From Pyropia yezoensis (taxonomy: Eukaryota; Rhodophyta; Bangiophyceae; Bangiales; Bangiaceae): 64,000 nucleotides of DNA. A model generated the notes under the pieces. That model saw only the letters and a program-made list of their open reading frames with translations, was not told the origin of the DNA and searched no databases. Shown piece by piece: positions 1 to 15,000 of the stretch (the first letter of the stretch is position 1; each line of letters opens with the position of its first letter). The DNA lies in NCBI GenBank assembly GCA_009829735.1, contig CM020618.1, positions 25,703,122 to 25,767,121 on the forward strand, given 5' to 3'. The position numbers and the translations under genes were made by a program.

Positions 1-3000
1 TTCCATGTCATGCGCTACATTGGCTTGCATTTCCCTGCAACTGCGTTGCGTTGGCTTGCAGCTATCTGCACTGTCTTGCATATTCACCAGTGTTCTACGC
101 GCTACGCACGTTTCGCAAGTTCTTCTGGATCTTTTTCTTGTCGAGCTGGCGTCCTCCCTTCCCTTTCCACCCCCCGCACCCCCCCGGCTTCCCTCCATCG
201 CCTCTCCTGCTTCCCCGCACCCACGCTCTTCCTTTTCCGCTTACTCTTCTTGTCCATCACTCAGGTATGTACGGAGGATGCCATGGGTGGTGCATGTGGG
301 TGGATCGGCTGGACCGAGCTGCTCTGGTGATGTACGTGGGTGTGTGCGCGGGGGGCTGCTCGCGCGGTGGTACGAGAGGGCGTGTGGGAGGGTGGCAGTT
401 GCCGTGGTGGTGGCGGTAGGAAGTCGATACACATGGGGGTGCCATACATGCACAGTTCCATGTCATGCGCTACATTGGCTTGCATTTCCCTGCAACTGCG
501 TTGCGTTGGCTTGCAGCTATCTGCACTGTCTTGCATATTCACCAGTGTTCTACGCGCTACGCACGTTTCGCAAGTTCTTCTGGATCTTTTTCTTGTCGAG
601 CTGGCGTCCTCCCTTCCCTTTCCACCCCCCGCACCCCCCGGCTTCCCTCCATCGCCTCTCCTGCTTCCCCGCACCCACGCTCTTCCTTTTCCGCTTACTC
701 TTCTTGTCCATCACTCAGGTATGTACGGAGGATGCCATGGGTGGTGCATGTGGGTGGATCGGCTGGACCGAGCTGCTCTGGTGATGTACGTGGGTGTGTG
801 CGCGGGGGGCTGCTCGCGCGGTGGTACGAGAGGGCGTGTGGGAGGGTGGCAGTTGCCGTGGTGGTGGCGGTAGGAAGTCGATACACATGGGGTGCCATAC
901 ATGCACAGTTCCATGTCATGCGCTACATTGGCTTGCATTTCCCTGCAACTGCGTTGCGTTGGCTTGCAGCTATCTGCACTGTCTTGCATATTCACCAGTG
1001 TTCTACGCGCTACGCACGTTTCGCAAGTTCTTCTGGATCTTTTTCTTGTCGAGCTGGCGTCCTCCCTTCCCTTTCCACCCCCCGCACCCCCCCGGCTTCC
1101 CTCCATCGCCTCTCCTGCTTCCCCGCACCCACGCTCTTCCTTTTCCGCTTACTCTTCTTGTCCATCACTCAGGTATGTACGGAGGATGCCATGGGTGGTG
1201 CATGTGGGTGGATCGGCTGGACCGAGCTGCTCTGGTGATGTACGTGGGTGTGTGCGCGGGGGCTGCTCGCGCGGTGGTACGAGAGGGCGTGTGGGAGGGT
1301 GGCAGTTGCCGTGGTGGTGGCGGTAGGAAGTCGATACACATGGGGGTGCCATACATGCACAGTTCCATGTCATGCGCTACATTGGCTTGCATTTCCCTGC
1401 AACTGCGTTGCGTTGGCTTGCAGCTATCTGCACTGTCTTGCATATTCACCAGTGTTCTACGCGCTACGCACGTTTCGCAAGTTCTTCTGGATCTTTTTCT
1501 TGTCGAGCTGGCGTCCTCCCTTCCCTTTCCACCCCCCGCACCCCCCGGCTTCCCTCCATCGCCTCTCCTGCTTCCCCGCACCCACGCTCTTCCTTTTCCG
1601 CTTACTCTTCTTGTCCATCACTCAGGTATGTACGGAGGATGCCATGGGTGGTGCATGTGGGTGGATCGGCTGGACCGAGCTGCTCTGGTGATGTACGTGG
1701 GTGTGTGCGCGGGGGGCTGCTCGCGCGGTGGTACGAGAGGGCGTGTGGGAGGGTGGCAGTTGCCGTGGTGGTGGCGGTAGGAAGTCGATACACATGGGGG
1801 TGCCATACATGCACAGTTCCATGTCATGCGCTACATTGGCTTGCATTTCCCTGCAACTGCGTTGCGTTGGCTTGCAGCTATCTGCACTGTCTTGCATATT
1901 CACCAGTGTTCTACGCGCTACGCACGTTTCGCAAGTTCTTCTGGATCTTTTTCTTGTCGAGCTGGCGTCCTCCCTTCCCTTTCCACCCCCCGCACCCCCC
2001 CGGCTTCCCTCCATCGCCTCTCCTGCTTCCCCGCACCCACGCTCTTCCTTTTCCGCTTACTCTTCTTGTCCATCACTCAGGTATGTACGGAGGATGCCAT
2101 GGGTGGTGCATGTGGGTGGATCGGCTGGACGGAGCTGCTCTGGTGATGTACGTGGGTGTGTGCGCGGGGGGCTGCTCGCGCGGTGGTACGAGAGGGCGTG
2201 TGGGAGGGTGGCAGTTGCCGTGGTGGTGGCGGTAGGAAGTCGATACACATGGGGGTGCCATACATGCACAGTTCCATGTCATGCGCTACATTGGCTTGCA
2301 TTTCCCTGCAACTGCGTTGCGTTGGCTTGCAGCTATCTGCACTGTCTTGCATATTCACCAGTGTTCTACGCGCTACGCACGTTTCGCAAGTTCTTCTGGA
2401 TCTTTTTCTTGTCGAGCTGGCGTCCTCCCTTCCCTTTCCACCCCCCGCACCCCCCCGGCTTCCCTCCATCGCCTCTCCTGCTTCCCCGCACCCACGCTCT
2501 TCCTTTTCCGCTTACTCTTCTTGTCCATCACTCAGGTATGTACGGAGGATGCCATGGGTGGTGCATGTGGGTGGATCGGCTGGACGGAGCTGCTCTGGTG
2601 ATGTACGTGGGTGTGTGCGCGGGGGGCTGCTCGCGCGGTGGTACGAGAGGGCGTGTGGGAGGGTGGCAGTTGCCGTGGTGGTGGCGGTAGGAAGTCGATA
2701 CACATGGGGGTGCCATACATGCACAGTTCCATGTCATGCGCTACATTGGCTTGCATTTCCCTGCAACTGCGTTGCGTTGGCTTGCAGCTATCTGCACTGT
2801 CTTGCATATTCACCAGTGTTCTACGCGCTACGCACGTTTCGCAAGTTCTTCTGGATCTTTTTCTTGTCGAGCTGGCGTCCTCCCTTCCCTTTCCACCCCC
2901 GCACCCCCCGGCTTCCCTCCATCGCCTCTCCTGCTTCCCCGCACCCACGCTCTTCCTTTCCGCTTACTCTTCTTGTCCATCACTCAGGTATGTACGGAGG

Positions 3001-6000
3001 ATGCCATGGGTGGTGCATGTGGGTGGATCGGCTGGACGAGCTGCTCTGGTGATGTACGTGGGTGTGTGCGCGGGGGGCTGCTCGCGCGGTGGTACGAGAG
3101 GGCGTGTGGGAGGGTGGCAGTTGCCGTGGTGGTGGCGGTAGGAAGTCGATACACATGGGGGTGCCATACATGCACAGTTCCATGTCATGCGCTACATTGG
3201 CTTGCATTTCCCTGCAACTGCGTTGCGTTGGCTTGCAGCTATCTGCACTGTCTTGCATATTCACCAGTGTTCTACGCGCTACGCACGTTTCGCAAGTTCT
3301 TCTGGATCTTTTTCTTGTCGAGCTGGCGTCCTCCCTTCCCTTTCCACCCCCCGCACCCCCCCGGCTTCCCTCCATCGCCTCTCCTGCTTCCCCGCACCCA
3401 CGCTCTTCCTTTTCCGCTATCTCTTCTTGTCCATCACTCAGGTATGTACGGAGGATGCCATGGGTGGTGCATGTGGGTGGATCGGCTGGACGGAGCTGCT
3501 CTGGTGATGTACGTGGGTGTGTGCGCGGGGGGCTGCTCGCGCGGTGGTACGAGAGGGCGTGTGGGAGGGTGGCAGTTGCCGTGGTGGTGGCGGTAGGAAG
3601 TCGATACACATGGGGGTGCCATACATGCACAGTTCCATGTCATGCGCTACATTGGCTTGCATTTCCCTGCAACTGCGTTGCGTTGGCTTGCAGCTATCTG
3701 CACTGTCTTGCATATTCACCAGTGTTCTACGCGCTACGCACGTTTCGCAAGTTCTTCTGGATCTTTTTCTTGTCGAGCTGGCGTCCTCCCTTCCCTTTCC
3801 ACCCCCCGCACCCCCCGGCTTCCCTCCATCGCCTCTCCTGCTTCCCCGCACCCACGCTCTTCCTTTTCCGCTTACTCTTCTTGTCCATCACTCAGGTATG
3901 TACGGAGGATGCCATGGGTGGTGCATGTGGGTGGATCGGCTGGACCGAGCTGCTCTGGTGATGTACGTGGGTGTGTGCGCGGGGGGCTGCTCGCGCGGTG
4001 GTACGAGAGGGCGTGTGGGAGGGTGGCAGTTGCCGTGGTGGTGGCGGTAGGAAGTCGATACACATGGGGGTGCCATACATGCACAGTTCCATGTCATGCG
4101 CTACATTGGCTTGCATTTCCCTGCAACTGCGTTGCGTTGGCTTGCAGCTATCTGCACTGTCTTGCATATTCACCAGTGTTCTACGCGCTACGCACGTTTC
4201 GCAAGTTCTTCTGGATCTTTTTCTTGTCGAGCTGGCGTCCTCCCTTCCCTTTCCACCCCCCGCACCCCCCCGGCTTCCCTCCATCGCCTCTCCTGCTTCC
4301 CCGCACCCACGCTCTTCCTTTTCCGCTTACTCTTCTTGTCCATCACTCAGGTATGTACGGAGGATGCCATGGGTGGTGCATGTGGGTGGATCGGCTGGAC
4401 GGAGCTGCTCTGGTGATGTACGTGGGTGTGTGCGCGGGGGGCTGCTCGCGCGGTGGTACGAGAGGGCGTGTGGGAGGGTGGCAGTTGCCGTGGTGGTGGC
4501 GGTAGGAAGTCGATACACATGGGGGTGCCATACATGCACAGTTCCATGTCATGCGCTACATTGGCTTGCATTTCCCTGCAACTGCGTTGCGTTGGCTTGC
4601 AGCTATCTGCACTGTCTTGCATATTCACCAGTGTTCTACGCGCTACGCACGTTTCGCAAGTTCTTCTGGATCTTTTTCTTGTCGAGCTGGCGTCCTCCCT
4701 TCCCTTTCCACCCCCCGCACCCCCCCGGCTTCCCTCCATCGCCTCTCCTGCTTCCCCGCACCCACGCTCTTCCTTTTCCGCTTACTCTTCTTGTCCATCA
4801 CTCAGGTATGTACGGAGGATGCCATGGGTGGTGCATGTGGGTGGATCGGCTGGACGGAGCTGCTCTGGTGATGTACGTGGGTGTGTGCGCGGGGGGCTGC
4901 TCGCGCGGTGGTACGAGAGGGCGTGTGGGAGGGTGGCAGTTGCCGTGGTGGTGGCGGTAGGAAGTCGATACACATGGGGGTGCCATACATGCACAGTTCC
5001 ATGTCATGCGCTACATTGGCTTGCATTTCCCTGCAACTGCGTTGCGTTGGCTTGCAGCTATCTGCACTGTCTTGCATATTCACCAGTGTTCTACGCGCTA
5101 CGCACGTTTCGCAAGTTCTTCTGGATCTTTTTCTTGTCGAGCTGGCGTCCTCCCTTCCCTTTCCACCCCCCGCACCCCCCCGGCTTCCCTCCATCGCCTC
5201 TCCTGCTTCCCCGCACCCACGCTCTTCCTTTTCCGCTTACTCTTCTTGTCCATCACTCAGGTATGTACGGAGGATGCCATGGGTGGTGCATGTGGGTGGA
5301 TCGGCTGGACGGAGCTGCTCTGGTGATGTACGTGGGTGTGTGCGCGGGGGGCTGCTCGCGCGGTGGTACGAGAGGGCGTGTGGAGGGTGGCAGTTGCCGT
5401 GGTGGTGGCGGTAGGAAGTCGATACACATGGGGGTGCCATACATGCACAGTTCCATGTCATGCGCTACATTGGCTTGCATTTCCCTGCAACTGCGTTGCG
5501 TTGGCTTGCAGCTATCTGCACTGTCTTGCATATTCACCAGTGTTCTACGCGCTACGCACGTTTCGCAAGTTCTTCTGGATCTTTTTCTTGTCGAGCTGGC
5601 GTCCTCCCTTCCCTTTCCACCCCCCGCACCCCCCCGGCTTCCCTCCATCGCCCTCTCCTGCTTCCCCGCACCCACGCTCTTCCTTTTCCGCTTACTCTTC
5701 TTGTCCATCACTCAGGTATGTACGGAGGATGCCATGGGTGGTGCATGTGGGTGGATCGGCTGGACGGAGCTGCTCTGGTGATGTACGTGGGTGTGTGCGC
5801 GGGGGGCTGCTCGCGCGGTGGTACGAGAGGGCGTGTGGGAGGGTGGCAGTTGCCGTGGTGGTGGCGGTAGGAAGTCGATACACATGGGGGTGCCATACAT
5901 GCACAGTTCCATGTCATGCGCTACATTGGCTTGCATTTCCCTGCAACTGCGTTGCGTTGGCTTGCAGCTATCTGCACTGTCTTGCATATTCACCAGTGTT

Positions 6001-9000
6001 CTACGCGCTACGCACGTTTCGCAAGTTCTTCTGGATCTTTTTCTTGTCGAGCTGGCGTCCTCCCTTCCCTTTCCACCCCCCGCACCCCCCCGGCTTCCCT
6101 CCATCGCCTCTCCTGCTTCCCCGCACCCACGCTCTTCCTTTTCCGCTTACTCTTCTTGTCCATCACTCAGGTATGTACGGAGGATGCCATGGGTGGTGCA
6201 TGTGGGTGGATCGGCTGGACGAGCTGCTCTGGTGATGTACGTGGGTGTGTGCGCGGGGGGCTGCTCGCGCGGTGGTACGAGAGGGCGTGTGGGAGGGTGG
6301 CAGTTGCCGTGGTGGTGGCGGTAGGAAGTCGATACACATGGGGGTGCCATACATGCACAGTTCCATGTCATGCGCTACATTGGCTTGCATTTCCCTGCAA
6401 CTGCGTTGCGTTGGCTTGCAGCTATCTGCACTGTCTTGCATATTCACCAGTGTTCTACGCGCTACGCACGTTTCGCAAGTTCTTCTGGATCTTTTTCTTG
6501 TCGAGCTGGCGTCCTCCCTTCCCTTTCCACCCCCCGCACCCCCCCGGCTTCCCTCCATCGCCTCTCCTGCTTCCCCGCACCCACGCTCTTCCTTTTCCGC
6601 TTACTCTTCTTGTCCATCACTCAGGTATGTACGGAGGATGCCATGGGTGGTGCATGTGGGTGGATCGGCTGGACCGAGCTGCTCTGGTGATGTACGTGGG
6701 TGTGTGCGCGGGGGGCTGCTCGCGCGGTGGTACGAGAGGGCGTGTGGGAGGGTGGCAGTTGCCGTGGTGGTGGCGGTAGGAAGTCGATACACATGGGGGT
6801 GCCATACATGCACAGTTCCATGTCATGCGCTACATTGGCTTGCATTTCCCTGCAACTGCGTTGCGTTGGCTTGCAGCTATCTGCACTGTCTTGCATATTC
6901 ACCAGTGTTCTACGCGCTACGCACGTTTCGCAAGTTCTTCTGGATCTTTTTCTTGTCGAGCTGGCGTCCTCCCTTCCCTTTCCACCCCCCGCACCCCCCC
7001 GGCTTCCCTCCATCGCCTCTCCTGCTTCCCCGCACCCACGCTCTTCCTTTTCCGCTTACTCTTCTTGTCCATCACTCAGGTATGTACGGAGGATGCCATG
7101 GGTGGTGCATGTGGGTGGATCGGCTGGACCGAGCTGCTCTGGTGATGTACGTGGGTGTGTGCGCGGGGGGCTGCTCGCGCGTGGTACGAGAGGGCGTGTG
7201 GGAGGGTGGCAGTTGCCGTGGTGGTGGCGGTAGGAAGTCGATACACATGGGGGTGCCATACATGCACAGTTCCATGTCATGCGCTACATTGGCTTGCATT
7301 TCCCTGCAACTGCGTTGCGTTGGCTTGCAGCTATCTGCACTGTCTTGCATATTCACCAGTGTTCTACGCGCTACGCACGTTTCGCAAGTTCTTCTGGATC
7401 TTTTTCTTGTCGAGCTGGCGTCCTCCCTTCCCTTTCCACCCCCCGCACCCCCCCGGCTTCCCTCCATCGCCTCTCCTGCTTCCCCGCACCCACGCTCTTC
7501 CTTTTCCGCTTACTCTTCTTGTCCATCACTCAGGTATGTACGGAGGATGCCATGGGTGGTGCATGTGGTGGATCGGCTGGACCGAGCTGCTCTGGTGATG
7601 TACGTGGGTGTGTGCGCGGGGGGCTGCTCGCGCGGTGGTACGAGAGGGCGTGTGGGAGGGTGGCAGTTGCCGTGGTGGTGGCGGTAGGAAGTCGATACAC
7701 ATGGGGGTGCCATACATGCACAGTTCCATGTCATGCGCTACATTGGCTTGCATTTCCCTGCAACTGCGTTGCGTTGGCTTGCAGCTATCTGCACTGTCTT
7801 GCATATTCACCAGTGTTCTACGCGCTACGCACGTTTCGCAAGTTCTTCTGGATCTTTTTCTTGTCGAGCTGGCGTCCTCCCTTCCCTTTCCACCCCCCGC
7901 ACCCCCCCGGCTTCCCTCCATCGCCTCTCCTGCTTCCCCGCACCCACGCTCTTCCTTTTCCGCTTACTCTTCTTGTCCATCACTCAGGTATGTACGGAGG
8001 ATGCCATGGGTGGTGCATGTGGGTGGATCGGCTGGATGGAGCTGCTCTGGTGATGTACGTGGGTGTGTGCGCGGGGGCTGCTCGCGCGGTGGTACGAGAG
8101 GGCGTGTGGGAGGGTGGCAGTTGCCGTGGTGGTGGCGGTAGGAAGTCGATACACATGGGGGTGCCATACATGCACAGTTCCATGTCATGCGCTACATTGG
8201 CTTGCATTTCCCTGCAACTGCGTTGCGTTGGCTTGCAGCTATCTGCACTGTCTTGCATATTCACCAGTGTTCTACGCGCTACGCACGTTTCGCAAGTTCT
8301 TCTGGATCTTTTTCTTGTCGAGCTGGCGTCCTCCCTTCCCTTTCCACCCCCCGCACCCCCCCGGCTTCCCTCCATCGCCTCTCCTGCTTCCCCGCACCCA
8401 CGCTCTTCCTTTTCCGCTTACTCTTCTTGTCCATCACTCAGGTATGTACGGAGGATGCCATGGGTGGTGCATGTGGGTGGATCGGCTGGACCGGAGCTGC
8501 TCTGGTGATGTACGTGGGTGTGTGCGCGGGGGCTGCTCGCGCGGTGGTACGAGAGGGCGTGTGGGAGGGTGGCAGTTGCCGTGGTGGTGGCGGTAGGAAG
8601 TCGATACACATGGGGGTGCCATACATGCACAGTTCCATGTCATGCGCTACATTGGCTTGCATTTCCCTGCAACTGCGTTGCGTTGGCTTGCAGCTATCTG
8701 CACTGTCTTGCATATTCACCAGTGTTCTACGCGCTACGCACGTTTCGCAAGTTCTTCTGGATCTTTTTCTTGTCGAGCTGGCGTCCTCCCTTCCCTTTCC
8801 ACCCCCGCACCCCCCCGGCTTCCCTCCATCGCCTCTCCTGCTTCCCCGCACCCACGCTCTTCCTTTTCCGCTTACTCTTCTTGTCCATCACTCAGGTATG
8901 TACGGAGGATGCCATGGGTGGTGCATGTGGGTGGATCGGCTGGACCGAGCTGCTCTGGTGATGTACGTGGGTGTGTGCGCGGGGGGCTGCTCGCGCGGTG

Positions 9001-12000
9001 GTACGAGAGGGCGTGTGGGAGGGTGGCAGTTGCCGTGGTGGTGGCGGTAGGAAGTCGATACACATGGGGGTGCCATACATGCACAGTTCCATGTCATGCG
9101 CTACATTGGCTTGCATTTCCCTGCAACTGCGTTGCGTTGGCTTGCAGCTATCTGCACTGTCTTGCATATTCACCAGTGTTCTACGCGCTACGCACGTTTC
9201 GCAAGTTCTTCTGGATCTTTTTCTTGTCGAGCTGGCGTCCTCCCTTCCCTTTCCACCCCCCGCACCCCCCCGGCTTCCCTCCATCGCCTCTCCTGCTTCC
9301 CCGCACCCACGCTCTTCCTTTTCCGCTTACTCTTCTTGTCCATCACTCAGGTATGTACGGAGGATGCCATGGGTGGTGCATGTGGGTGGATCGGCTGGAC
9401 GGAGCTGCTCTGGTGATGTACGTGGGTGTGTGCGCGGGGGGCTGCTCGCGCGGTGGTACGAGAGGGCGTGTGGGAGGGTGGCAGTTGCCGTGGTGGTGGC
9501 GGTAGGAAGTCGATACACATGGGGGTGCCATACATGCACAGTTCCATGTCATGCGCTACATTGGCTTGCATTTCCCTGCAACTGCGTTGCGTTGGCTTGC
9601 AGCTATCTGCACTGTCTTGCATATTCACCAGTGTTCTACGCGCTACGCACGTTTCGCAAGTTCTTCTGGATCTTTTTCTTGTCGAGCTGGCGTCCTCCCT
9701 TCCCTTTCCACCCCCCGCACCCCCCCGGCTTCCCTCCATCGCCTCTCCTGCTTCCCCGCACCCACGCTCTTCCTTTTCCGCTTACTCTTCTTGTCCATCA
9801 CTCAGGTATGTACGGAGGATGCCATGGGTGGTGCATGTGGGTGGATCGGCTGGACCGAGCTGCTCTGGTGATGTACGTGGGTGTGTGCGCGGGGGGCTGC
9901 TCGCGCGGTGGTACGAGAGGGCGTGTGGGAGGGTGGCAGTTGCCGTGGTGGTGGCGGTAGGAAGTCGATACACATGGGGGTGCCATACATGCACAGTTCC
10001 ATGTCATGCGCTACATTGGCTTGCATTTCCCTGCAACTGCGTTGCGTTGGCTTGCAGCTATCTGCACTGTCTTGCATATTCACCAGTGTTCTACGCGCTA
10101 CGCACGTTTCGCAAGTTCTTCTGGATCTTTTTCTTGTCGAGCTGGCGTCCTCCCTTCCCTTTCCACCCCCCGCACCCCCCCGGCTTCCCTCCATCGCCTC
10201 TCCTGCTTCCCCGCACCCACGCTCTTCCTTTTCCGCTTACTCTTCTTGTCCATCACTCAGGTATGTACGGAGGATGCCATGGGTGGTGCATGTGGGTGGA
10301 TCGGCTGGACCGAGCTGCTCTGGTGATGTACGTGGGTGTGTGCGCGGGGGGGCTGCTCGCGCGGTGGTACGAGAGGGGCGTGTGGGAGGGTGGCAGTTGC
10401 CGTGGTGGTGGCGGTAGGAAGTCGATACACATGGGGGTGCCATACATGCACAGTTCCATGTCATGCGCTACATTGGCTTGCATTTCCCTGCAACTGCGTT
10501 GCGTTGGCTTGCAGCTATCTGCACTGTCTTGCATATTCACCAGTGTTCTACGCGCTACGCACGTTTCGCAAGTTCTTCTGGATCTTTTTCTTGTCGAGCT
10601 GGCGTCCTCCCTTCCCTTTCCACCCCCCGCACCCCCCCGGCTTCCCTCCATCGCCTCTCCTGCTTCCCCGCACCCACGCTCTTCCTTTTCCGCTTACTCT
10701 TCTTGTCCATCACTCAGGTATGTACGGAGGATGCCATGGGTGGTGCATGTGGGTGGATCGGCTGGACCGAGCTGCTCTGGTGATGTACGTGGGTGTGTGC
10801 GCGGGGGCTGCTCGCGCGGTGGTACGAGAGGGCGTGTGGGAGGGTGGCAGTTGCCGTGGTGGTGGCGGTAGGAAGTCGATACACATGGGGGTGCCATACA
10901 TGCACAGTTCCATGTCATGCGCTACATTGGCTTGCATTTCCCTGCAACTGCGTTGCGTTGGCTTGCAGCTATCTGCACTGTCTTGCATATTCACCAGTGT
11001 TCTACGCGCTACGCACGTTTCGCAAGTTCTTCTGGATCTTTTTCTTGTCGAGCTGGCGTCCTCCCTTCCCTTTCCACCCCCCGCACCCCCCCGGCTTCCC
11101 TCCATCGCCTCTCCTGCTTCCCCGCACCCACGCTCTTCCTTTTCCGCTTACTCTTCTTGTCCATCACTCAGGTATGTACGGAGGATGCCATGGGTGGTGC
11201 ATGTGGGTGGATCGGCTGGACCGAGCTGCTCTGGTGATGTACGTGGGTGTGTGCGCGGGGGCTGCTCGCGCGGTGGTACGAGAGGGCGTGTGGGAGGGTG
11301 GCAGTTGCCGTGGTGGTGGCGGTAGGAAGTCGATACACATGGGGGTGCCATACATGCACAGTTCCATGTCATGCGCTACATTGGCTTGCATTTCCCTGCA
11401 ACTGCGTTGCGTTGGCTTGCAGCTATCTGCACTGTCTTGCATATTCACCAGTGTTCTACGCGCTACGCACGTTTCGCAAGTTCTTCTGGATCTTTTTCTT
11501 GTCGAGCTGGCGTCCTCCCTTCCCTTTCCACCCCCCGCACCCCCCCGGCTTCCCTCCATCGCCTCTCCTGCTTCCCCGCACCCACGCTCTTCCTTTTCCG
11601 CTTACTCTTCTTGTCCATCACTCAGGTATGTACGGAGGATGCCATGGGTGGTGCATGTGGGTGGATCGGCTGGACGGAGCTGCTCTGGTGATGTACGTGG
11701 GTGTGTGCGCGGGGGGCTGCTCGCGCGGTGGTACGAGAGGGCGTGTGGGAGGGTGGCAGTTGCCGTGGTGGTGGCGGTAGGAAGTCGATACACATGGGGG
11801 TGCCATACATGCACAGTTCCATGTCATGCGCTACATTGGCTTGCATTTCCCTGCAACTGCGTTGCGTTGGCTTGCAGCTATCTGCACTGTCTTGCATATT
11901 CACCAGTGTTCTACGCGCTACGCACGTTTCGCAAGTTCTTCTGGATCTTTTTCTTGTCGAGCTGGCGTCCTCCCTTCCCTTTCCACCCCCCGCACCCCCC

Positions 12001-15000
12001 CGGCTTCCCTCCATCGCCTCTCCTGCTTCCCCGCACCCACGCTCTTCCTTTTCCGCTTACTCTTCTTGTCCATCACTCAGGTATGTACGGAGGATGCCAT
12101 GGGTGGTGCATGTGGGTGGATCGGCTGGACGGAGCTGCTCTGGTGATGTACGTGGGTGTGTGCGCGGGGGGCTGCTCGCGCGGTGGTACGAGAGGGCGTG
12201 TGGAGGGTGGCAGTTGCCGTGGTGGTGGCGGTAGGAAGTCGATACACATGGGGGTGCCATACATGCACAGTTCCATGTCATGCGCTACATTGGCTTGCAT
12301 TTCCCTGCAACTGCGTTGCGTTGGCTTGCAGCTATCTGCACTGTCTTGCATATTCACCAGTGTTCTACGCGCTACGCACGTTTCGCAAGTTCTTCTGGAT
12401 CTTTTTCTTGTCGAGCTGGCGTCCTCCCTTCCCTTTCCACCCCCCGCACCCCCCCGGCTTCCCTCCATCGCCTCTCCTGCTTCCCCGCACCCACGCTCTT
12501 CCTTTTCCGCTTACTCTTCTTGTCCATCACTCAGGTATGTACGGAGGATGCCATGGGTGGTGCATGTGGGTGGATCGGCTGGACCGAGCTGCTCTGGTGA
12601 TGTACGTGGGTGTGTGCGCGGGGGCTGCTCGCGCGGTGGTACGAGAGGGCGTGTGGGAGGGTGGCAGTTGCCGTGGTGGTGGCGGTAGGAAGTCGATACA
12701 CATGGGGGTGCCATACATGCACAGTTCCATGTCATGCGCTACATTGGCTTGCATTTCCCTGCAACTGCGTTGCGTTGGCTTGCAGCTATCTGCACTGTCT
12801 TGCATATTCACCAGTGTTCTACGCGCTACGCACGTTTCGCAAGTTCTTCTGGATCTTTTTCTTGTCGAGCTGGCGTCCTCCCTTCCCTTTCCACCCCCCG
12901 CACCCCCCCGGCTTCCCTCCATCGCCTCTCCTGCTTCCCCGCACCCACGCTCTTCCTTTTCCGCTTACTCTTCTTGTCCATCACTCAGGTATGTACGGAG
13001 GATGCCATGGGTGGTGCATGTGGGTGGATCGGCTGGACCGAGCTGCTCTGGTGATGTACGTGGGTGTGTGCGCGGGGGGCTGCTCGCGCGGTGGTACGAG
13101 AGGGCGTGTGGGAGGGTGGCAGTTGCCGTGGTGGTGGCGGTAGGAAGTCGATACACATGGGGGTGCCATACATGCACAGTTCCATGTCATGCGCTACATT
13201 GGCTTGCATTTCCCTGCAACTGCGTTGCGTTGGCTTGCAGCTATCTGCACTGTCTTGCATATTCACCAGTGTTCTACGCGCTACGCACGTTTCGCAAGTT
13301 CTTCTGGATCTTTTTCTTGTCGAGCTGGCGTCCTCCCTTCCCTTTCCACCCCCCGCACCCCCCCGGCTTCCCTCCATCGCCTCTCCTGCTTCCCCGCACC
13401 CACGCTCTTCCTTTTCCGCTTACTCTTCTTGTCCATCACTCAGGTATGTACGGAGGATGCCATGGGTGGTGCATGTGGGTGGATCGGCTGGACCGAGCTG
13501 CTCTGGTGATGTACGTGGGTGTGTGCGCGGGGGGCTGCTCGCGCGGTGGTACGAGAGGGCGTGTGGGAGGGTGGCAGTTGCCGTGGTGGTGGCGGTAGGA
13601 AGTCGATACACATGGGGGTGCCATACATGCACAGTTCCATGTCATGCGCTACATTGGCTTGCATTTCCCTGCAACTGCGTTGCGTTGGCTTGCAGCTATC
13701 TGCACTGTCTTGCATATTCACCAGTGTTCTACGCGCTACGCACGTTTCGCAAGTTCTTCTGGATCTTTTTCTTGTCGAGCTGGCGTCCTCCCTTCCCTTT
13801 CCACCCCCCGCACCCCCCCGGCTTCCCTCCATCGCCTCTCCTGCTTCCCCGCACCCACGCTCTTCCTTTTCCGCTTACTCTTCTTGTCCATCACTCAGGT
13901 ATGTACGGAGGATGCCATGGGTGGTGCATGTGGGTGGATCGGCTGGACCGAGCTGCTCTGGTGATGTACGTGGGTGTGTGCGCGGGGGGCTGCTCGCGCG
14001 GTGGTACGAGAGGGCGTGTGGGAGGGTGGCAGTTGCCGTGGTGGTGGCGGTAGGAAGTCGATACACATGGGGGTGCCATACATGCACAGTTCCATGTCAT
14101 GCGCTACATTGGCTTGCATTTCCCTGCAACTGCGTTGCGTTGGCTTGCAGCTATCTGCACTGTCTTGCATATTCACCAGTGTTCTACGCGCTACGCACGT
14201 TTCGCAAGTTCTTCTGGATCTTTTTCTTGTCGAGCTGGCGTCCTCCCTTCCCTTTCCACCCCCCGCACCCCCCCGGCTTCCCTCCATCGCCTCTCCTGCT
14301 TCCCCGCACCCACGCTCTTCCTTTTCCGCTTACTCTTCTTGTCCATCACTCAGGTATGTACGGAGGATGCCATGGGTGGTGCATGTGGGTGGATCGGCTG
14401 GACCGAGCTGCTCTGGTGATGTACGTGGGTGTGTGCGCGGGGGGCTGCTCGCGCGGTGGTACGAGAGGGCGTGTGGGAGGGTGGCAGTTGCCGTGGTGGT
14501 GGCGGTAGGAAGTCGATACACATGGGGGTGCCATACATGCACAGTTCCATGTCATGCGCTACATTGGCTTGCATTTCCCTGCAACTGCGTTGCGTTGGCT
14601 TGCAGCTATCTGCACTGTCTTGCATATTCACCAGTGTTCTACGCGCTACGCACGTTTCGCAAGTTCTTCTGGATCTTTTTCTTGTCGAGCTGGCGTCCTC
14701 CCTTCCCTTTCCACCCCCCCGCACCCCCCCGGCTTCCCTCCATCGCCTCTCCTGCTTCCCCGCACCCACGCTCTTCCTTTTCCGCTTACTCTTCTTGTCC
14801 ATCACTCAGGTATGTACGGAGGATGCCATGGGTGGTGCATGTGGGTGGATCGGCTGGATGGAGCTGCTCTGGTGATGTACGTGGGTGTGTGCGCGGGGGG
14901 CTGCTCGCGCGGTGGTACGAGAGGGCGTGTGGGAGGGTGGCAGTTGCCGTGGTGGTGGCGGTAGGAAGTCGATACACATGGGGTGCCATACATGCACAGT

